From the IMG/VR virus record IMGVR_UViG_3300042886_000400, positions 1 through 30,935 of that record: a stretch of DNA of 30,935 bases. One strand, written 5' to 3'. The position numbers were made by a program, and so were the translations under genes. Below are positions 1 to 6,368 of this stretch, one piece after another (within the stretch, counting starts at the first letter, position 1; the number at the start of each line of letters is the position of its first letter). The DNA comes from a virus. The notes below the pieces were generated by a model that saw nothing but the letters and a program-made list of their open reading frames with translations, did no database searches and was not told where the DNA came from.

Positions 1-264
1 AGTTAAACTCAATAAACAACTATAAACCTCGCACAATGCGAGTGTTAGAAATCCACACAGGATACTTTGCCATGTAAATCCGCTTGCCAATGATACCACA
101 ATCCCGTACCACCAACCCATACACGTTGGACATCCTATAACTGGTTTTAAATACCATTTTGATTTGTATTTATGTAAAGATTCAAATATCATTCCTTCCT
201 CGGTACTTTGATAAACGGTTATAACAATAGCCGTAGCGAGTATAACACTATCGTAAATACTCAT
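1..264 (-). CDS. Small membrane protein with CPTCMG motif (3' end beyond window)
   Basis: Seen: an open frame of 88 codons begins with ATG at 264 and runs off the left edge without a stop. The N-terminus (MSIYDSVILATAIVITV) is hydrophobic, and a second hydrophobic stretch follows the motif GCPTCMGWWYG. The paired Cys of CPTCMG could bind metal or redox-couple. The start overlaps the end of the upstream 121-residue gene by 17 bases, as usual in this genome. I recall small phage membrane proteins of this build in Bacteroidetes phages, but their function is unknown to me. Downstream of terminase, it may belong to the head/tail block beyond the edge. Membrane location is inferred from hydropathy only. 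Confidence 0.6.
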   Translation of the reverse strand, partial: MSIYDSVILATAIVITVYQSTEEGMIFESLHKYKSKWYLKPVIGCPTCMGWWYGIVVSLASGFTWQSILCGFLTLALCEVYSCLLSLT

Positions 265-613
265 AAGTAGCGGTTGAATTAGAGTTAATAAAAGTTAGGA
301 CAAAGCAATTATAAGCCACACCACCAAAGGTTAATTCAATAGGTGTTTCGTAGTCTGAAGTGTCATAGATTACTAAAGTAAACTCCCCAGCATTGCAGTT
401 AAATAAATTAAGAGGTAATTGAGATAAATCTAAAACGCATTCATTTGAAACAGCCGTATCAATTAATACATCTAAAGAGTTGAATTTATCCCATATCTCA
501 AAAATATAGTTCGTTCCTGTTTCAAGTCCGTTTATTTTAATCTCTTGTAAGCATTGCGACATAGGAACTGCATTATGGCAGTTACATGTGTCCTGTTGTG
601 TTAAGTAACTCAT
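248..613 (-). CDS. Hypothetical protein, probably virion-associated
   Basis: A 121-residue protein (MSYLTQQDTCNCHNAV...) of unrecognised family. It is acidic, Cys-containing near the N-terminus (CNCHN) and looks beta-rich, with no obvious membrane segment. It follows the large terminase gene by 48 bases and is preceded by an intergenic element (618-662) that recurs upstream of two other structural operons, so it probably belongs to the late regulon. The start is ATG at 613. A structural or tail role is an inference from context and beta-rich composition only. Confidence 0.6.
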   Translation of the reverse strand: MSYLTQQDTCNCHNAVPMSQCLQEIKINGLETGTNYIFEIWDKFNSLDVLIDTAVSNECVLDLSQLPLNLFNCNAGEFTLVIYDTSDYETPIELTFGGVAYNCFVLTFINSNSTATYEYLR

Positions 614-617
614 AAGC

Positions 618-662
618 CAAAAATAAGCCTTAATAATTATTACTTACCTACATTGTGCCACT
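618..662 (-). promoter_or_regulatory. Candidate late promoter (copy 1 of 3)
   Basis: On the minus strand AGTGGCACAA (662-653) is followed after 27 bases by TATTTTTG (625-618), which fits the Bacteroidetes -7 box TAnnTTTG. The ATG of the next gene is four bases further on. The same 10-mer occurs at 26302-26311 with the identical 27-base gap to another TATTTTTG, and at 28336-28345. The 10-mer overlaps the stop codon of the terminase gene. No canonical TTTG lies at the usual -33 distance, so the 10-mer may be an activator site replacing it. The promoter role is inferred. Confidence 0.45.
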
Positions 663-1948
663 TAAATATGAAGTGACTTTGTGAAGTTATAATGAAATGT
701 TGAATAGTAGTATCTTTGACAGTCTAAGTTATGCGTTAATTTACTATCTGATTTATCAATACTATTGTCCTCTAATACCTTAACGTTTAGGTTATCTTTA
801 ATCGAATAAACGCATTTAGGATGAATGTAGCATTTAATATGCTTTTCAAAAATGCTATTGTACAACTCCCTGGACTTCTTATGTGAAGGGTTTGCTCTCG
901 GTGTCTTAATTGCCGTAATTGGTAGATTGAATTCACGTCTAATGATAGAGTACATAGAATCCAAAGCGCTTGTACTCTTTTCCCTTGCCCATCCAGAAGC
1001 ATCACCAGTAACGTATATTTGACTTTGATAATAATCTTTAGTTTTAATTAACTCAATGACCGAATATATAGAACTATCTTTTAAACGGATCTCATCAATC
1101 TGATAAATGAAATCGTGAGTATGTTGAAACACCGCACACGTCGCAGGATTAACGTTAAAGTCAAATGATAGGTAAACGGGCAATCCTTCTTGATATACAG
1201 CTTCCTCACTTACATTTTTTGTAGGTTCAAAAGCATAGGCGAATAGGTTTTCATTTTCACGCACCTCCCAATCTCCATTTACCATTCTTTCAAATATTAA
1301 TGATGTTGTGGTTGCTCTTAATTCCTCAATAGCTGTTTCTGGAATATATGGATTATCGGTAATCTTGGAAGGTATATAAGCCCAGTTCGAGGGTAAGGTA
1401 TTGTCCTTCCACCTGTCGTAAAACTTCTCTTTTACCCATCCTGTTGATGGGTTGCAAGTTGCCAATATTATTGGCTTAGGTTGGTTAGGTATTAAATGAG
1501 AATAAGAAAACACCCTACTGTTTACAACATTGAAAGTGTCTTCTTGACATTCGTTTATTTCGTCAAATCCTGCCCCGTTAATCTCTAAACCTCTAAACCT
1601 GTTTAACTCCTTATCGGTGTCGTAACTTTCAGCCATAAAAAGTATTTGGCTACCATTTTTATAATAAACAATATAATCTTGATTATTAAACTTTTCAATG
1701 TAGTGATTTATACCCATGTGGTATAATTTAAAAAATGAGGGTATTAGCGTTTTTTTAAGTGTTGGTAAAGACTTTCTAATCATTACCCACTTACTACCTT
1801 CATGCTTCATTGCTAGGCTGTGCATCATTAGACAAAGCCAAAACGACTTACCACCTCGAATGGCACCTCCGTACAAGATAATATTCTTATCATGCTGGCA
1901 AGCTATCCCCTTAGCTTCTATCTGTTTAGGAGTAGGAGTTATTACCAA
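662..1948 (-). CDS. terL: Terminase large subunit (DNA-packaging ATPase/nuclease)
   Basis: TerL is the motor that pumps DNA into the procapsid and cuts it. Seen in 428 residues: Walker A GGAIRGGKS (27-35), Walker B ending GFDEINE (127-132, D129-E130), coupling motif LATCNPSTG (162-170), and a C-terminal RNase H-like nuclease with candidate metal-binding acids D263 (LSFDFNV), D316 (YVTGDASG) and D409 (THNLDCQRYY). Order and length are normal for a full two-domain TerL. Its start overlaps the end of the small-terminase gene by 7 bases, so the two are probably co-translated. Family identification is firm; the packaging mode (cos or headful) cannot be told from this sequence. Confidence 0.95.
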   Translation of the reverse strand: MVITPTPKQIEAKGIACQHDKNIILYGGAIRGGKSFWLCLMMHSLAMKHEGSKWVMIRKSLPTLKKTLIPSFFKLYHMGINHYIEKFNNQDYIVYYKNGSQILFMAESYDTDKELNRFRGLEINGAGFDEINECQEDTFNVVNSRVFSYSHLIPNQPKPIILATCNPSTGWVKEKFYDRWKDNTLPSNWAYIPSKITDNPYIPETAIEELRATTTSLIFERMVNGDWEVRENENLFAYAFEPTKNVSEEAVYQEGLPVYLSFDFNVNPATCAVFQHTHDFIYQIDEIRLKDSSIYSVIELIKTKDYYQSQIYVTGDASGWAREKSTSALDSMYSIIRREFNLPITAIKTPRANPSHKKSRELYNSIFEKHIKCYIHPKCVYSIKDNLNVKVLEDNSIDKSDSKLTHNLDCQRYYYSTFHYNFTKSLHI

Positions 1949-2295
1949 TTTAGTATAGCACCTTCGTGTTTAGTTTCTTGCTTAATTTCTTGCTTAGACC
2001 CATTTAATTTATGGTTTTCGTCGTCTGTACCACAAAGTTTATAAAGTGCTATTTGAAGGGCAGGGGCTTCAGCTTCTTTCCACTTTTTACGCATAAAAGA
2101 TTTAGCATCAATTTTATTAAAATCAATTAATTCTTTTAATTCGTCAAGTTCGTCCGAGCCTAATTTAAAAAACTCGTAAAAAGTAGTTTTAGAAATAGGC
2201 AAATAAGATACAACTTCTTCAAGAAATATCAATTCCTTTTCTTTTATAAGCTTTTTAGCTTGTTCTAATATTTTAATTGGGTCGTATGACATCAT
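1942..2295 (-). CDS. terS: Terminase small subunit
   Basis: A 117-residue protein that recognises phage DNA and loads it onto TerL. The N-terminal half (VVSYLPISKTTFYEFF, about 27-42) reads as a helix-turn-helix, and the C-terminal part contains the phrase ALYKLCGTDDENHKLNGSKQE, characteristic of Bacteroidetes-type small terminases as I recall them. It lies directly upstream of and overlaps terL. The first two codons are both ATG (2295 and 2292), and either may be used. A -7 box TATATTTG lies 12 bases upstream, so terminase probably has its own promoter. Confidence 0.85.
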   Translation of the reverse strand: MMSYDPIKILEQAKKLIKEKELIFLEEVVSYLPISKTTFYEFFKLGSDELDELKELIDFNKIDAKSFMRKKWKEAEAPALQIALYKLCGTDDENHKLNGSKQEIKQETKHEGAILNW

Positions 2296-2307
2296 ACCTA
2301 TTTTTCA

Positions 2308-2315
2308 CAAATATA
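2308..2315 (-). promoter_or_regulatory. -7 promoter box upstream of terminase genes
   Basis: Minus strand TATATTTG matches TAnnTTTG, the -7 element used by the Bacteroidetes primary sigma factor. It lies directly after the T-tract of the terminator at 2315-2348. No convincing TTTG is seen 19-21 bases upstream, so this is a candidate only. Confidence 0.45.
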
Positions 2316-2348
2316 AAAAAAATAGTCGAATAAATTAATATCCGACTA
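2315..2348 (-). terminator. Rho-independent terminator before terminase
   Basis: On the minus strand TAGTCGGATA and TATTCGACTA pair over 10 bp (one G-U) around the loop TTAATT, followed by eight T. It lies just after the stop of the 102-residue gene (2354-2662) and ends transcription of the small-gene array before the terminase operon. Confidence 0.8.
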
Positions 2349-2353
2349 AAATT

Positions 2354-2662
2354 TTAAATAGTTAAATCTACTTTAATAAATATATTGTCGCTGTCTATTA
2401 CTTCTATTTCGTGATTTCCTTGCTTATACCCTAACTTTATGTTTAAAATTCCTCTGTTTTTGCCGATACTTATTATTTTTACTGTTTTTTTTGTATAACT
2501 TATACTCGCCCTTGTTATTTGAATACCATCATCGTGATATTTAATTATTACTTCTTCATTGTTGTCTAATATTTTTTGATTAAGCAACATTATATTTTGA
2601 GCCTTGGATTTAGCATTTTTATATATTGACGCTGTGTTTTCTTTTAATTTTTCGTATATCAT
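2354..2662 (-). CDS. Hypothetical small protein, beta-rich C-terminus
   Basis: 102 residues, last gene of the small-gene array, followed at once by a terminator. The N-terminal 30 residues (MIYEKLKENTASIYKNAKSKAQ) look helical and basic. The remainder alternates charged and branched residues, as in a beta sandwich. The ATG overlaps the stop of the upstream 76-residue gene. No family recognised and no catalytic motif seen. Confidence 0.6.
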   Translation of the reverse strand: MIYEKLKENTASIYKNAKSKAQNIMLLNQKILDNNEEVIIKYHDDGIQITRASISYTKKTVKIISIGKNRGILNIKLGYKQGNHEIEVIDSDNIFIKVDLTI

Positions 2663-2889
2663 ATAGTTTCCATTTCTATTAATTCTAATTCTTCGCCATT
2701 TTTGCCAGCATTATAAGCAATTTTTATTAAATCTTTAATGAGGAATATATCACTAAAGTTCCTAGACATATTGTTGTCTTCTATTTCGCCATCTTCAAAA
2801 CGTAGGTGCGCTTCTTCTGTTTTTGACAATGCAATAATACTTAATGCGTTATTATCAAATACTTTTAATTTTAAAATTGTTACTTTCAT
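2659..2889 (-). CDS. Hypothetical small acidic protein
   Basis: 76 residues, acidic, with a C-terminal amphipathic helix (LIKDLIKIAYNAGKNGEEL) resembling the ends of other small phage proteins in this block. It overlaps both neighbours by four bases (ATGA), so it is translationally coupled. No recognised family. Confidence 0.6.
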   Translation of the reverse strand: MKVTILKLKVFDNNALSIIALSKTEEAHLRFEDGEIEDNNMSRNFSDIFLIKDLIKIAYNAGKNGEELELIEMETI

Positions 2890-3164
2890 ATCTCAAATGT
2901 TTGGTTAAAATAATTTTCGCTACTTATTGTGTTGTCTTCTTGTTTAGCTTCATAGCCATCGTCAAACATTTGTATCAAATCCTGTTTTTCTCTTGCTAGT
3001 TTTGATTTAAGTATTTTAACAGATTGAATTAATCCAAATTCAACGTCATCGCAATTACTTTCATTAGCACCCCTTGAATTTAATATGTCTTGTATTTCAT
3101 CTATTGCACTTTGTAAAGCTGTTTTTCTTTTTGTCATGTTATCTAAATTTAGATTTGAAAACAT
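2886..3164 (-). CDS. Hypothetical protein ending in the YxNQT motif
   Basis: 92 residues. The N-terminal two thirds are predicted helical (TKRKTALQSAIDEIQDILNSRG; QSVKILKSKLAREKQDL). The C-terminal tail (DDGYEAKQED...YFNQTFEI) resembles the tails of the two tandem paralogs at 3659-4179, which end YINETEI and YINQTEI. The shared helix-plus-tail design suggests one family of three. Function unknown. Its start lies inside the preceding 57-residue gene. Confidence 0.6.
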   Translation of the reverse strand: MFSNLNLDNMTKRKTALQSAIDEIQDILNSRGANESNCDDVEFGLIQSVKILKSKLAREKQDLIQMFDDGYEAKQEDNTISSENYFNQTFEI

Positions 3165-3312
3165 AATTTACTGCTATAAGTCCTGTGTCCATATTTCCTG
3201 TTTCCTCAATAATGTGAAAATCATTACCTAATTTTTTTATCTTTTCTGCAAAAGAATATATCTCTCTTAATTCATTTCTAGTAATATAACCTTCAATTTT
3301 TATCTCTTTCAT
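3139..3312 (-). CDS. Hypothetical 57-residue protein
   Basis: Short frame MKEIKIEGYITRNELREI...KSKFR with ATG at 3312 and TAA at 3139, overlapping the downstream 92-residue gene by 26 bases. It fills an otherwise empty gap in a tightly packed array, and its composition resembles its neighbours. No recognised family. It is supported only by start, stop and packing. Confidence 0.5.
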   Translation of the reverse strand: MKEIKIEGYITRNELREIYSFAEKIKKLGNDFHIIEETGNMDTGLIAVNYVFKSKFR

Positions 3313-3318
3313 GTGATA

Positions 3319-3519
3319 TTATATTTTTATATTACCTAAAATCATTTCTTTTTGTATATTTCTAATATTTAAACAAATTTCAAATAGCATTTCATCTGTT
3401 ATTTTTTCACTTTGCTTCCCTTTATCTTTTCTATATTCAATATTTCTGAGTAATGCACCAATATGTGTATTTACAGAATTAAGCATGTCTGAATCTACAA
3501 ATGTTATTCTTTTTATCAT
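3319..3519 (-). CDS. Hypothetical 66-residue protein
   Basis: MIKRITFVDSDMLNSV...ILGNIKI, helical and basic in the middle (RNIEYRKDKGKQ). The frame extends up to a TTG at 3531, but that would overlap the preceding gene. The ATG at 3519 leaves a 5-base gap and is the better start. No recognised family. Confidence 0.55.
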   Translation of the reverse strand: MIKRITFVDSDMLNSVNTHIGALLRNIEYRKDKGKQSEKITDEMLFEICLNIRNIQKEMILGNIKI

Positions 3520-3524
3520 GTTAG

Positions 3525-3656
3525 TTAACAATTACAATGTTTTATAATACTTTTTTTATAATCTAATAAGTATACTTCATTTACTGATAAATTATATTCC
3601 ATTACTTTCTCCCAATACTCACCATAAGCAAGTTCAATCGCTTTTTGTTTTTCCAT
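3525..3656 (-). CDS. Hypothetical 43-residue protein
   Basis: Short frame MEKQKAIELAYGEYWEKVME...KHCNC, ATG at 3656 and TAA at 3525, fitting between its neighbours with gaps of 2 and 5 bases. It starts with an amphipathic helix and ends in a CNC tail. The tight fit argues it is real. No family recognised. Confidence 0.5.
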   Translation of the reverse strand: MEKQKAIELAYGEYWEKVMEYNLSVNEVYLLDYKKSIIKHCNC

Positions 3657-3658
3657 AA

Positions 3659-3922
3659 CTATATCTCTGTTTCGTTAATGTAATAATCAATATCATTCCA
3701 AGTATCATAATTATAATAACCGTAATCAATTGCATGTTTTACAATCGGTTCTAAAGGTTTGGAGTTTTCAATAATACTTTCAATGGTATCAATTACTTTC
3801 ATTCTTGAAGCTACGGCTTGATGGTCATTGAACTCTTTGAATATCTCACAATTCTTTCTTAAAACATCTACTTGACCTTTTAGTAATTCTATGTCAATTA
3901 CTGCACATTCGTTTATTTTCAT
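3659..3922 (-). CDS. Hypothetical protein, tandem paralog B
   Basis: 87 residues: MKINECAVID, a helical middle with two Cys, and the tail PLEPIVKHAIDYGYYNYDTWND...YINETEI. It shares the MKINE.xVID start and PLEPIV...A..G....W......YINxTEI end with the next gene upstream (3919-4179), so the two arose by tandem duplication followed by divergence of the middle. It overlaps that gene by ATGA. Function unknown. Confidence 0.65.
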   Translation of the reverse strand: MKINECAVIDIELLKGQVDVLRKNCEIFKEFNDHQAVASRMKVIDTIESIIENSKPLEPIVKHAIDYGYYNYDTWNDIDYYINETEI

Positions 3923-4179
3923 ATCTCTGTTTGGTTAATGTATTTTTTACTGCAATATTCCCAATCACCATCAGTACACATCCCATCTAAATAAGCATCC
4001 CTCACAATTGGCTCTAAAGGGTTGAGTTGTGATTTGATATGTTTTAATATACTTAGCTGTCCTTCAGTAAATAAAGCTAAGCTATTAGTAATAAATATAT
4101 TGTCAATCTTGTTTTCGCATTCTGCTATAAGTTCTTCAATAACCTTGTTATCAATTACGATTGCTTCATTTATTTTCAT
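3919..4179 (-). CDS. Hypothetical protein, tandem paralog A
   Basis: 86 residues: MKINEAIVID, helical middle, tail PLEPIVRDAYLDGMCTDGDW...YINQTEI. Paralog of the gene immediately downstream, with nearly identical first and last segments and a diverged core. The conserved 3' end is also conserved in DNA around the overlapping ATGA junction, so duplication probably copied the junction too. Function unknown. Confidence 0.65.
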   Translation of the reverse strand: MKINEAIVIDNKVIEELIAECENKIDNIFITNSLALFTEGQLSILKHIKSQLNPLEPIVRDAYLDGMCTDGDWEYCSKKYINQTEI

Positions 4180-4706
4180 AATATTCTGATTGAGGTTGGT
4201 GTGTGTGCAAATGAATATTCCCCATTTTTTTTATGTGCTACCAATATGCTGTTTTCTTTTATTTCGATTAAATAAGTCAAAAAGTTGCCATTAAACTCAC
4301 AAGGAACATTATCATATTTCTTGATTTCTAATCCCAGGAATGTTTTTGGATGTACTTTAAATCCTAGCTTATTGATTTTGTCAAGGTCTAATAAATCGTG
4401 TCCATTTTTAGATTCGACAATAAGTAATTGTTTATATTTATGAATTATAGTATAATCGTTTAATGCGTCTCCTACTTTAAGGTTTTCATATTCTTGTTGT
4501 GTCATAGTTTCTTCTCTTATTATTTCTGCCCATTTATTTCTTTTTGAATAATAAATACACCACCAACCTTCTTTATTTTTAATGAATACATCATCATCAT
4601 CCATTACGTAATTTCCTGTTGAAGTGTGTTGGTCGTCAGTAAATACACTTCTAAACTTCGTACCTACTGGGTAGTCACGTTTTGCTTTTTCTAGTAGTTC
4701 GTTCAT
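4176..4706 (-). CDS. Hypothetical two-domain protein (YPVGTKF + KVGD modules)
   Basis: 176 residues in two parts. Residues 1-65 begin with LEKAKRDYPVGTKFRS and contain EGWWCIYYSKRNKWAEII, a compact module I associate with small phage proteins. Residues 68-176 begin TMTQQEYENLKVGD, which matches METITKEQFDNLQVGD at the start of the 130-residue protein at 5066-5458. It therefore looks like a fusion of two modules, the second shared with a neighbour. A small beta-barrel fold is a guess. No enzymatic motif seen. Confidence 0.6.
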   Translation of the reverse strand: MNELLEKAKRDYPVGTKFRSVFTDDQHTSTGNYVMDDDDVFIKNKEGWWCIYYSKRNKWAEIIREETMTQQEYENLKVGDALNDYTIIHKYKQLLIVESKNGHDLLDLDKINKLGFKVHPKTFLGLEIKKYDNVPCEFNGNFLTYLIEIKENSILVAHKKNGEYSFAHTPTSIRIL

Positions 4707-5041
4707 TATTCTAAGTTCCCTGTTTCTACGAAGTGTTGAAGTATTGGCAGTAATAATTTTACTTGTTTCCTAGTTAAGTGCATTCTTGTACTTAATAGAA
4801 CTTCTTTAGGTATTTCAAATTTTACCCAACCGTTATCATTTTCATCGTAAGTTCTTTTTCTTAATCCCATGCGGATTGCATCACATGCCATTATTTGTGG
4901 TTTAACATCATCAATCCCTAACCAAATACAATCTTCTGTTGCAAGACTTGATTTTTGAATTGAACATTCATAACCATACCTGTCTATAAATTTACCTGTT
5001 TTAAAACCTCTTTGATTATGGTTTAGTTTAATTTTGGCCAT
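4706..5041 (-). CDS. Conserved hypothetical phage protein
   Basis: 111 residues. The core phrases EDCIWLGIDD, KFEIPKEVLLSTRMHLTRKQ and LLPILQHFVETGNLE resemble a phage protein type I have seen widely in Bacteroidetes and other phages, without known function. The stop overlaps the next ATG. There are no membrane segments or catalytic motif. Confidence 0.65.
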   Translation of the reverse strand: MAKIKLNHNQRGFKTGKFIDRYGYECSIQKSSLATEDCIWLGIDDVKPQIMACDAIRMGLRKRTYDENDNGWVKFEIPKEVLLSTRMHLTRKQVKLLLPILQHFVETGNLE

Positions 5042-5065
5042 TGTTATTCCTATTTAGTTCGTTCA

Positions 5066-5458
5066 TTATTTTACAAGGTCTACATTGTTTGAAGCTAATA
5101 CAGCGAATTTAAAAAGTTCGCCACAATCATCTCTGAACCCTTCTTCGTTAACAGTTATTAATCTGGTATATATTCTTCGGATTTCACAAATCTCAATACT
5201 TGCATTACTAATCTTCACAATCACTTCTCTATCACTATAATCCCCATAAGGAAATCCGCATTTGTGCTGGATTGTTGTGGTAATTGAGTATTCCATGCCT
5301 TGTAATTCTTTTAAAGAATAAATATAAGTATATTCTTCATTCATCAATAATATTACACTATTAGCAAACTTAGCTTCTACTGATAAAGTGTATTTGTGAT
5401 TTTTCAACGTATCACCTACTTGTAAATTGTCAAATTGTTCTTTTGTTATTGTTTCCAT
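5066..5458 (-). CDS. Hypothetical KVGD-module protein
   Basis: 130 residues starting METITKEQFDNLQVGDTLKNH, homologous by eye to the second half of the 176-residue protein at 4176-4706. The middle contains HKCGFPYGDYSDREV. Probably a stand-alone copy of the same domain. Function unknown. Confidence 0.6.
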   Translation of the reverse strand: METITKEQFDNLQVGDTLKNHKYTLSVEAKFANSVILLMNEEYTYIYSLKELQGMEYSITTTIQHKCGFPYGDYSDREVIVKISNASIEICEIRRIYTRLITVNEEGFRDDCGELFKFAVLASNNVDLVK

Positions 5459-5462
5459 AATT

Positions 5463-5609
5463 TCATTTAATTAAGTGGTATATTAACGATGTTGCCCATA
5501 TACAAGCTGAGCATAAGTACCTTATTTCTTTGGTTTTGTAAAACAACCCGAAAGTAAATAGGCTTCCATAAATTGTAATCCCTAAAATAATCTCTCTAAA
5601 TATTTCCAT
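5463..5609 (-). CDS. Small membrane protein
   Basis: 48 residues, ATG at 5609 and TGA at 5463: MEIFREIILGITIYGSLFTFG... then YKTKEIRYL, then a second hydrophobic segment CSACIWATSLIYHLIK. Two short membrane segments with a basic turn are likely. It overlaps the preceding gene by 28 bases and ends 5 bases before the next ATG. Function unknown. Confidence 0.5.
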   Translation of the reverse strand: MEIFREIILGITIYGSLFTFGLFYKTKEIRYLCSACIWATSLIYHLIK

Positions 5610-5884
5610 AGTTTTTTAAATGTGAATAATTTACCGTAAATAACTTTTCCGTTGACTACCATATAGTCATACTCAAAGTAATAGTCTTCACGTTTATACC
5701 CGAATAAAGGATTTGTTTCAGTATTCATGTCAAAATTAAATGAACAGTCTACTATATAAGCCTCATTTTCAGGGTGTCTATATCCTAGATGATACATAAT
5801 TAACCCAAACACTTGCTCTCGACTTGGGGTAGGCAAGTCTTTATTTATCATTTTAAATATTATTTTGTTTAATGTTATTGTCAT
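5582..5884 (-). CDS. Hypothetical 100-residue protein
   Basis: Starts MTITLNKIIFKMINKDLPTPSRE, ends KKLWKYLERLF, rich in aromatic residues (EDYYFEYDYM). Translationally coupled to the zinc-ribbon gene upstream through an ATGA overlap at 5881-5884. No family recognised. Confidence 0.6.
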   Translation of the reverse strand: MTITLNKIIFKMINKDLPTPSREQVFGLIMYHLGYRHPENEAYIVDCSFNFDMNTETNPLFGYKREDYYFEYDYMVVNGKVIYGKLFTFKKLWKYLERLF

Positions 5885-5982
5885 GGTTTTAATAATTTAT
5901 CGCACTGGGGACAATACATCCCTAGGTGCTGGTGAGGCTTAAGGCAATTGCAACATAATTTTGTTGGTTTTAAATCTTTCAT
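5881..5982 (-). CDS. Zinc-ribbon microprotein (33 residues)
   Basis: Short frame MKDLKPTKLCCNCLKPHQH... with CCNC at 10-13 and CPQC at 24-27, the spacing of a complete four-Cys zinc ribbon. ATG at 5982, TGA at 5881 overlapping the next start. It is the first gene after the promoter at 5986-6015, and its ATG lies three bases after the -7 box, so the mRNA would be almost leaderless. The likely role is nucleic-acid or protein binding; the exact function is unknown. Promoter, coupling and motif together make it credible despite its size. Confidence 0.6.
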   Translation of the reverse strand: MKDLKPTKLCCNCLKPHQHLGMYCPQCDKLLKP

Positions 5983-5985
5983 ACG

Positions 5986-6015
5986 CAAATGTAAACAATT
6001 TTGTTTAAATTTCAA
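5986..6015 (-). promoter_or_regulatory. Promoter of the small-gene array
   Basis: Minus strand TTG (6015-6013), 19 bases, then TACATTTG (5993-5986): a full match to the Bacteroidetes -33/-7 promoter. The segment TTTAAACAAAATTG (6009-5996) resembles those at 11509 and 18245 and forms an imperfect palindrome (AAACAA-NN-TTGTTT) that may be an operator. The ATG of the zinc-ribbon gene follows the -7 box by three bases. Confidence 0.65.
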
Positions 6016-6358
6016 CTATTTTAATGCTAAATATTTTTTCTACTATTTTCTTTTTTTTCTTGTATTCTTGAGTTTTGAAGCCTTTAACGTCCTCAACAAC
6101 ATCACATTGCTTTTCAATATCGAAATAAACAAAGTCGGCAATATAAGAGCGTTTAAAGATTATTGTTTTTTCTTCAAAATTTACTCCTATTTGATGCGTT
6201 TCTATCCATGCAAATTTTACTTGACGTTGTAATCCTGTAATGATTCCATTCTTTTGCATGAAGTCTAATTCAACGGATCTTTTTGCTTCCTTTTTCGAAT
6301 CGTACATTATACCATTGTATTCTGTTTTCTTCGCCCTGTACTTTGATGGTTTATGCAT
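6005..6358 (-). CDS. DUF1064 family PD-(D/E)xK-like nuclease
   Basis: 117 residues: MHKPSKYRAKKTEYNGIMYDSKKEAKRS... The phrases DSKKEA, LQRQVKFAW, YIADFVYFD and VVEDVKGFKTQEY define the DUF1064 family. The acidic residues (E of KKEA, D of ADF, E-D-x-K of VEDVKG) fit a PD-(D/E)xK nuclease site. DUF1064 proteins are common in phage replication modules, where a Holliday-junction or flap-cleaving role has been suggested; that is not proven here. The frame extends to a TTG at 6379 inside dnaB, but the ATG at 6358 gives the family's usual N-terminus. Confidence 0.85.
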   Translation of the reverse strand: MHKPSKYRAKKTEYNGIMYDSKKEAKRSVELDFMQKNGIITGLQRQVKFAWIETHQIGVNFEEKTIIFKRSYIADFVYFDIEKQCDVVEDVKGFKTQEYKKKKKIVEKIFSIKIVEI

Positions 6359-6368
6359 ATTATTAAAT

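Noticed and set aside
3520-3531. TTG start extending the 66-residue gene
   Set aside because: It would overlap the preceding gene; ATG at 3519 fits better. The TTG extensions at 6379, 8812, 9126 and 26278 were rejected on the same type of evidence.
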